This document shows, in pieces, positions 17,501 through 18,427 of a DNA stretch of 18,427 bases. How positions within the stretch are numbered: the first letter of the stretch is position 1; each line of letters begins with the position of its first letter. The translations under genes and the position numbers were made by a program. Under the pieces are notes generated by a model. It was not told the origin of the DNA. It worked only from the letters and a program-made list of their open reading frames with translations, and did no database searches. Source of the stretch: Damh-18 sp964570795 (GTDB lineage: Bacteria > Patescibacteriota > Minisyncoccia > Phycocordibacterales > UBA918); assembly GCA_964570795.1 (NCBI GenBank), contig CAZMYZ010000016.1, positions 1-18,427 of the forward strand, given 5' to 3'.

Positions 17501-18427
17501 AAACACTCCTTGTACCCCTATCGTGAGATTACCTCCAATAGTAAGTGGCTGTGCATCACGTGCAAGTGTACCGTATTGGAGTGAAAGCGTACCATCAGCA
17601 TCGAGCGCACTTCCAAGGGTCCAAGTAGCAGTTCCGAGCCCTTCACCAAAAGTTACATTATTGAATGAAGGGGTTGTTGCGCCAGTACTATCCACTGTTT
17701 CACTTGTGGTTGTTGCGGTAAAGATGATAGTCGAGCCGTTCAATGTAGTGGTTGCGTTGTTGTCCCACGAACCACTTACCCGCACCGTGTTCGCTCCTGA
17801 GGTAAACGTACCATCGTTTCTAAAGTCATGAGTAATAATGTCAGTTCCCGTACCCGGTGCGTATGTATTGCGCGCAAGGATGCGCAGGCTTGCATCTGCA
17901 CAGCCTGCATCCGCACACAAGGTAAGGTCATTCCCTCCATCAACATTAAAGAACAGATCTTCATCGCTCGAAAAGTCATACGTGCCGATATTAGTATTTG
18001 TGAGTGTTGCATGGTCGTCTGAACCAATGGTGAGATGACGTTTTTGTAGACGCATTCCCGTGATATCGGGCGTACCATCATACTTGGTAACCGCCACTGC
18101 CTCATCAGTATCCACCACGTCAGACACAAAGACAGTCACCACATCCCCACTAAAGAAAGTAACATCATCAATAGTCCATGTGCCATTGGGCTGAATTGAA
18201 CCCGTCTTACCAAGTTGAAGTACCCCATTGACTGCCACACCGACAGCCCCGCCCGTGGTCGACGCTGTTCCGTTATATTCAAAGGCAGTACCTGATACAC
18301 TAAATCCTCGTGACCACTCAAGCGTCCATTCATTCAAAATAGGGCATGTTGCTCCGTTACAATCAAGCGTACCGACGATACGAATTTGATTGTATGTCGT
18401 CGTGTTGAGACCTTCGAGATTCACGGG
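8582..18427 (-). CDS. Giant repeat-rich extracellular protein with DUF2341 and LamG-like regions (5' end outside window)
   Basis: An uninterrupted frame of 3281 codons runs off the window edge and ends at a TAG. The GTG at 18424 is preceded in frame by CCC and no signal peptide follows, so it is an internal Val and the true start lies outside. Residue numbers count from that GTG. Residues 41-170 form a 'VSGTA..GKTG' linker domain. Then come three super-periods, each with ~74-residue repeats (LSVGGSF..GGTF.HNSGTV.F), a module containing YSQDH..GDLY and YWSYATDFDGAS, and a repeated linker domain. A 'YRFRNDDDGEG' segment is near 2530, DUF2341 near 2543-2648, a LamG-like region to about 2848, and a C-terminal module at about 3025-3280. 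Composition is very Thr/Ser/Gly/Asn-rich, with few Lys/Arg and sparse, mostly paired Cys, as expected outside the cell. No C-terminal membrane helix or LPXTG motif is present, so anchoring is probably N-terminal. The likely role, adhesin or surface fibre, is inferred. Confidence 0.9.
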   Translation of the reverse strand, partial: PVNLEGLNTTTYNQIRIVGTLDCNGATCPILNEWTLEWSRGFSVSGTAFEYNGTASTTGGAVGVAVNGVLQLGKTGSIQPNGTWTIDDVTFFSGDVVTVFVSDVVDTDEAVAVTKYDGTPDITGMRLQKRHLTIGSDDHATLTNTNIGTYDFSSDEDLFFNVDGGNDLTLCADAGCADASLRILARNTYAPGTGTDIITHDFRNDGTFTSGANTVRVSGSWDNNATTTLNGSTIIFTATTTSETVDSTGATTPSFNNVTFGEGLGTATWTLGSALDADGTLSLQYGTLARDAQPLTIGGNLTIGVQGVFTGMGTTTFDGVNPSTWSDQSGALQNVGNVVVDGTSGKTTFYSTNVKAQSMTIGADDVLDASAANDITIFSNWINNNTFYARSGEVIMAATTTNHTITAGSDAFYDLTFNGAGGAWSFTETLLTVGNDFRISTGTVTMPTGTTTLAGSFSSVGGTFAHNNATLLFTSSGVETIAASGTPFTNLFYNMTFTGSGSWSFLDTYATTSHNFLMTQGTVTFPSANLSVGGSFTQSGGTFNHNSGTVSFTGAGTETIDVGASAFNSLSFTGSGAWSFLDSNVTAQGSVWVTGGTLTLPSGTLTIGGSYGNYATVVPNGGTVLFNSTSGTETVVFGNSSLNNVLFNSTGGVWTITAPATTTGSFTLATSSSFTLATGQTLAVGGAFTNSGNGASSTWNGILSLEAGNYSINTKSNTGDVYETLRIKANTDIQMWNSSATTYLIDGTGSLYSQDHAGVDGDLYIFGEYMRTSGTEYWSYATDFDGASTSRQVDVRFASGATAVFTGSTLNMTGAAVATTTVANQGSGTYTLAVTNGTTSAQYYELMDLGATGLTLTGTTKVASLADGRIVPATPAGTGITVSTTTVDFNPGLQVYRVNFSTTSAISAQNVTQTGGTPVSYWWFRESTGNIDGEAFDNDTGDPGSIRWDDSSLSIIVSGTVYSDDGVTPMGAPTCNGTTPNVKVVVNAGTVATSTWCSPTDGTYSVTVGGIIGDVTLTTYLDTNGGQRGTVITKTPTGNVTNHNIYANRVITKHQDVTPLSITDMAVFDSTDDTDIRFTVATGTVNTLAFFANTELHIASSTTFNANGDITIHGNASSTSFDGSLHIDDNATFIGYATSTYTLGGSFSMDLGASFSAASSTVVMNATTTGKTITTTATQEIGFNTLTFNGVGGAWNVNGDIRSQNGIALTQGTVTGTADITVVNGSFSGNGTLSLGSGTTTIERTNTLGGTTPWTFGNLVLGNGSSVGTTTASVATTTVLGKLTINTAHALLGASSVWNLAGIGNVFVESGTFLEDTTTIRYSGIGATNVLGTTYYNLDLMAQGNAPTYTATGLGMIVSNNLTVGGATTTTLTFDTNDTVLDVNGNVLIMSTGAFVGSGSASTTIAGNWTNNGTFTGSGGTVTFDGVGSSAITAGNSPFSNLTINGTGTYTISDHATTTGAFTLRNASTFTLASGKTLSVGGTFTNSLGGATTNWTGSTLALVSGTNYTMNTKTTSDAYETLIVGANTDIRMWNSNATTYIVDGAGSLYSQDHGGNDGDLYVYGNYPGNGGTDYWNYTTDFDGASLGGSPRTADVYFANGASATIVNGNLAVVGSPTGSTTIQNQGSGTYALRIGGTASTTWTYYEMSDMDTSGLVFSGTPNVVTLSYGSFDVTQNSGTALTVGASVITQNPARTFTNNYFGTTTGVTPAFNVTATGTTLSSWRFTNHNGSIDGEFFDVDPAGDPGYLVWDDGSTTRSISGRVFSDEGTTASTFCDGSTQNIHLRVAGFTSYTTSCAAGTGAFSISNITVSPGESMVVYIDGETEKGAVVTKDLISSVGDLDIYEERVIVRYEGSDALTIADMALWDSSDDADIPFTAVNTAPDTLTLPADRKLLVWGGKTFRPLGNVTVSGGGAGAPHDGTLELLTNASFDATGAEAHSIGGSLISGTGATVDGETATFTFTTTGAGRTVDTNEAALFNTVFNGSGSWTVTNTAFAIGNDFTIAQGTVTLPSGTTTIAGSLIVSGGAFNANSGTMVFTSATAETVMPRASSFGALTLDGAGSFTLVGTNATTTGDVYIKNGTFTSATGTLSVGGDFINDDTFTHGGGVLRFTSALSTVVTASSSDLYSTTFAGGGAYIFTDTNLALLGSLRIESGSVALALGTMSVGGSFINQGGSFTHASGTVLFNSADTGETVSLGTSTLHNAVFGSASGGWTIVGNATTTGNFALTGASSFTQSSSTRLTVGGVFTNTVGGAATTWTGSTLAINSGLGYTINTKTTGGDTYNTVIVGSSTALRAWDSAGTITMADSLSSFYSQDHAGVSGSLYLFGNYLRTTGADYWSYATDFDGASLGGSPRQVNVYMAQNATTTFTGGTLNIVGANGFDTMIGNQGSGTYTMDILGGTLNALYYSFDDMDADGLTLSGNTTLISSLSEGNFTLVVNGGSLITLSSTTLNFNAGLTITGTSFATTTAITGANIEVVGTTPSAWTLTGHTGNLDGEYFDIDGIDACSSIHWDDSSCLLTQQSAYRFRNDDDGEGVPDSEWYDLSWTKRKRVTITNDDPVAYTNATVKLTVTHETGDMQPDFEDLRFTSSDGTTLIAHFIETYTGSTDAVVWVEVPTLATSTDTEIYMYYGNNGVSDGSVATTTFAFADTYEDNSLSEYTGDTGEFTISGTSAYERTYKLVASDPTNGKTDSGGMYIGSNVVSRGQTLRTMAYIDTTSGSGDEMCTLFGTQNQTQNYAVCLELFGTDRLSLAKNVLHRDTSGTVLASTTVTYSTGWYEVEVDWNTSNLISVRLSKNGSLVATTSATDSSYSTGGVGYTLWSYHGAWDIYTSRTLITTTPTTTFGGEQVPGGASWLSALNTPATGIDVGDIVRARFLVENTGLQVNNQNYEIEFAPKGTSPSCEAVNYTDYVEVPNQGSCTGSAFCMQSSTHFTDLDATTDVLGGDGTFVSGQIVEDGSNNTGNITLPQNTYTELEYVLTPTTDVTDSNYCFRVSNEGTDLDSYARVAEMRLQFAPSVSTLTLNGGAHIILTPGTTTSVYATGTVSDANGVGDLVHATATIYRSGQGPACTPDNNNCYITAPTQCAFTNCVGNSCDVECHIDMYFHADPTDAGTYFGEHWAAFIEVVDSTNLIDIGSAPAGTNVTTMQAIEVNDSIGYPALEVNTNSGATNASTTVVNIGNNAIDIAVEGTDLTDDNTSFIPAATQKFATSTFTYGGCGVEVCKQLSSTTPTNFEVDLAKPSTISPPTTDDIFWGIAIPFGVAGTAHHGTNIFYAVSDS
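10480..10798 (-). other. DUF2341 domain region within the giant gene
   Basis: About residues 2543-2648 read YDLSWTKRKRVTITN, then FEDLRFTSSDGTTLIAHFIE, then VVWVEVPTLATSTDTEIYMYYGN. The Trp near the start, the D-x-R-F core, the H/W-x-I-E strand, the VWV-V-P strand and the closing YYGN are the landmarks of DUF2341 (PF10102), recognised by eye. The following ~200 residues (about 9880-10480) resemble a LamG/concanavalin-like fold, often found directly after DUF2341, which would suit ligand or carbohydrate binding; that second call is weaker. Confidence 0.75.
10870..11618 (-). repeat. Super-repeat module, copy 3 (~250 residues)
   Basis: The third copy runs from NTKTTGGDTYNTVIV through YSQDHAGVSGSLYLFGNY, DYWSYATDFDGASLGGSPR, NQGSGTYTM and YYSFDDMD to GNLDGEYFDID and IHWDDSSC. 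Unlike copies 1 and 2, it is not followed by the 'SGTVYSDDG' linker domain. It runs straight into QQSAYRFRNDDDGEG, which marks the change to the C-terminal part of the protein. Confidence 0.85.
11640..12700 (-). repeat. Solenoid block 3 of the giant gene
   Basis: Approximate limits. Four readable units begin with GTVTLPSGTTTIAG, GTFTSATGTLSVGG, GSVALALGTMSVGG and ASSFTQSSSTRLTVGG, spaced about 72-76 residues. Each carries the GG-x-F-x-H/N-x-SGT and ETV/I landmarks. This block shows the unit period most cleanly. Confidence 0.75.
13160..13915 (-). repeat. Super-repeat module, copy 2 (~250 residues)
   Basis: Has the same order of landmarks as copies 1 and 3: NTKTTSDAYETL, YSQDHGGNDGDLYVYGNY, DYWNYTTDFDGASLGGSPR, NQGSGTYAL, YYEMSDMD, GSIDGEFFDVD and VWDDGST. 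The stretch 13660-13790 is visibly similar at DNA level to 11360-11490 and 16050-16180, including a shared 'catgatcctgtga' core. Confidence 0.85.
13930..15130 (-). repeat. Solenoid block 2 of the giant gene
   Basis: Approximate limits. This is the second run of the ~74-residue repeat family and the most divergent of the three. It keeps late landmarks such as LTFNGVGGAW, GNWTNNGTFTGSGGTVTFDG and TLASGKTLSVGGTFTNS, but the middle units are irregular (GTTPWTFGNLVLGNG, GIGNVFVESGTFLED). It sits between linker domain copy 1 and super-repeat module copy 2. Confidence 0.7.
15570..16310 (-). repeat. Super-repeat module, copy 1 (~250 residues)
   Basis: Encodes the module that opens with NTK..GDVYETL, passes YSQDHAGVDGDLYIFGEY and YWSYATDFDGAS, then NQGSGTYTL and a YYELMDL segment, and ends with GNIDGEAFDND and IRWDDSS. 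The same ordered landmarks recur at 13160-13915 and 10870-11618, about 2.3-2.4 kb apart. DNA similarity is high in patches, for example around 16072-16110 and 16157-16185 against the other copies. Confidence 0.85.
16330..17800 (-). repeat. Solenoid block 1 of the giant gene (~74-residue units)
   Basis: Approximate limits. Successive units share the pattern G-T-hydrophobic-T-LPSGTL-SVGGSF-x-GGTF-HNSGTV-x-F-T/N, then ETI, then F-N-L-x-F-x-GSG-x-W-S/T-F, then ATTTG. Clear units begin with GTVTMPTGTTTLAG, GTVTFPSANLSVGG, GTLTLPSGTLTIGG and SSSFTLATGQTLAVGG; earlier units in the block are more divergent. Unit length is about 74 residues (about 220 bp). The regular alternation of short hydrophobic strands with Gly/Asn turns fits a right-handed beta-solenoid, an inference from pattern only. 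Confidence 0.75.

Noticed and set aside
18422..18424. GTG as the start codon of the giant gene
   Set aside because: The frame continues upstream (CCC) to the window edge. No signal peptide follows and the residues after it read as mid-domain sequence, so it is an internal Val codon.
1..18427. tRNA, rRNA or transposase genes
   Set aside because: No cloverleaf-like, rRNA-like or transposase-like sequence was recognised; almost the whole window is covered by seven coding genes.

Overview
The window is a block of seven genes for secreted or membrane proteins. All lie on the minus strand, so transcription runs from high to low coordinates. The likely source is a member of the Candidate Phyla Radiation, probably Parcubacteria (Patescibacteria). 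Three things point there: a dockerin pair of the 'D-N-DGKVNL-DFSIL' type typical of that group, a giant Thr/Ser/Gly-rich repeat protein with a DUF2341 domain, and several genes with no Shine-Dalgarno sequence but a -10-like box a few bases before the ATG. This assignment is by recognition, not by a search. TGA works as a stop (gene ending at 73, followed at once by a strong hairpin), which argues against genetic code 25 lineages.

Layout in transcription order. (1) 18427-8582: the 3' 9.8 kb of a giant surface-protein gene, cut by the window edge. It contains three ~2.3-2.4 kb super-periods, each made of a ~74-residue repeat solenoid, a conserved ~250-residue module and a linker domain. A DUF2341 domain, a LamG-like region and a C-terminal module follow. 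(2) 8528-6987: a secreted protein with four fibronectin type III-like domains and a Ser/Gln linker. (3) 6836-5514: an ABC ATPase of the MacB/LolD type with an unusual duplicated C-terminal extension. (4) 5383-4175: its MacB/FtsX-type permease. (5) 4101-2242: an N-terminally anchored extracellular protein whose C-terminal module is homologous to the C-terminus of the giant protein. (6) 2130-1207: a membrane-anchored two-domain protein resembling WxL-interacting proteins in layout. (7) 1200-73: a secreted Cys-rich, Ig-like, dockerin protein, translationally coupled to gene 6.

The intergenic gaps are short, the longest being about 150 bp, and no gap exceeds 300 bp. They hold a 127-bp imperfect palindrome with ~22-bp arms (6864-6990), an AT-rich hairpin (5476-5512), a terminator followed by a promoter and a 5'-end hairpin ahead of gene 6 (2137-2218), and two hairpins after the last gene (1-71).

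The simplest reading is a cell-surface locus: a very large adhesin or fibre, accessory surface proteins, an ABC unit that may serve their export or envelope assembly, and a dockerin protein that could dock on a cohesin partner encoded elsewhere. The functional links are inferred from proximity and shared modules. No RNA genes, CRISPR array or insertion sequence was seen.
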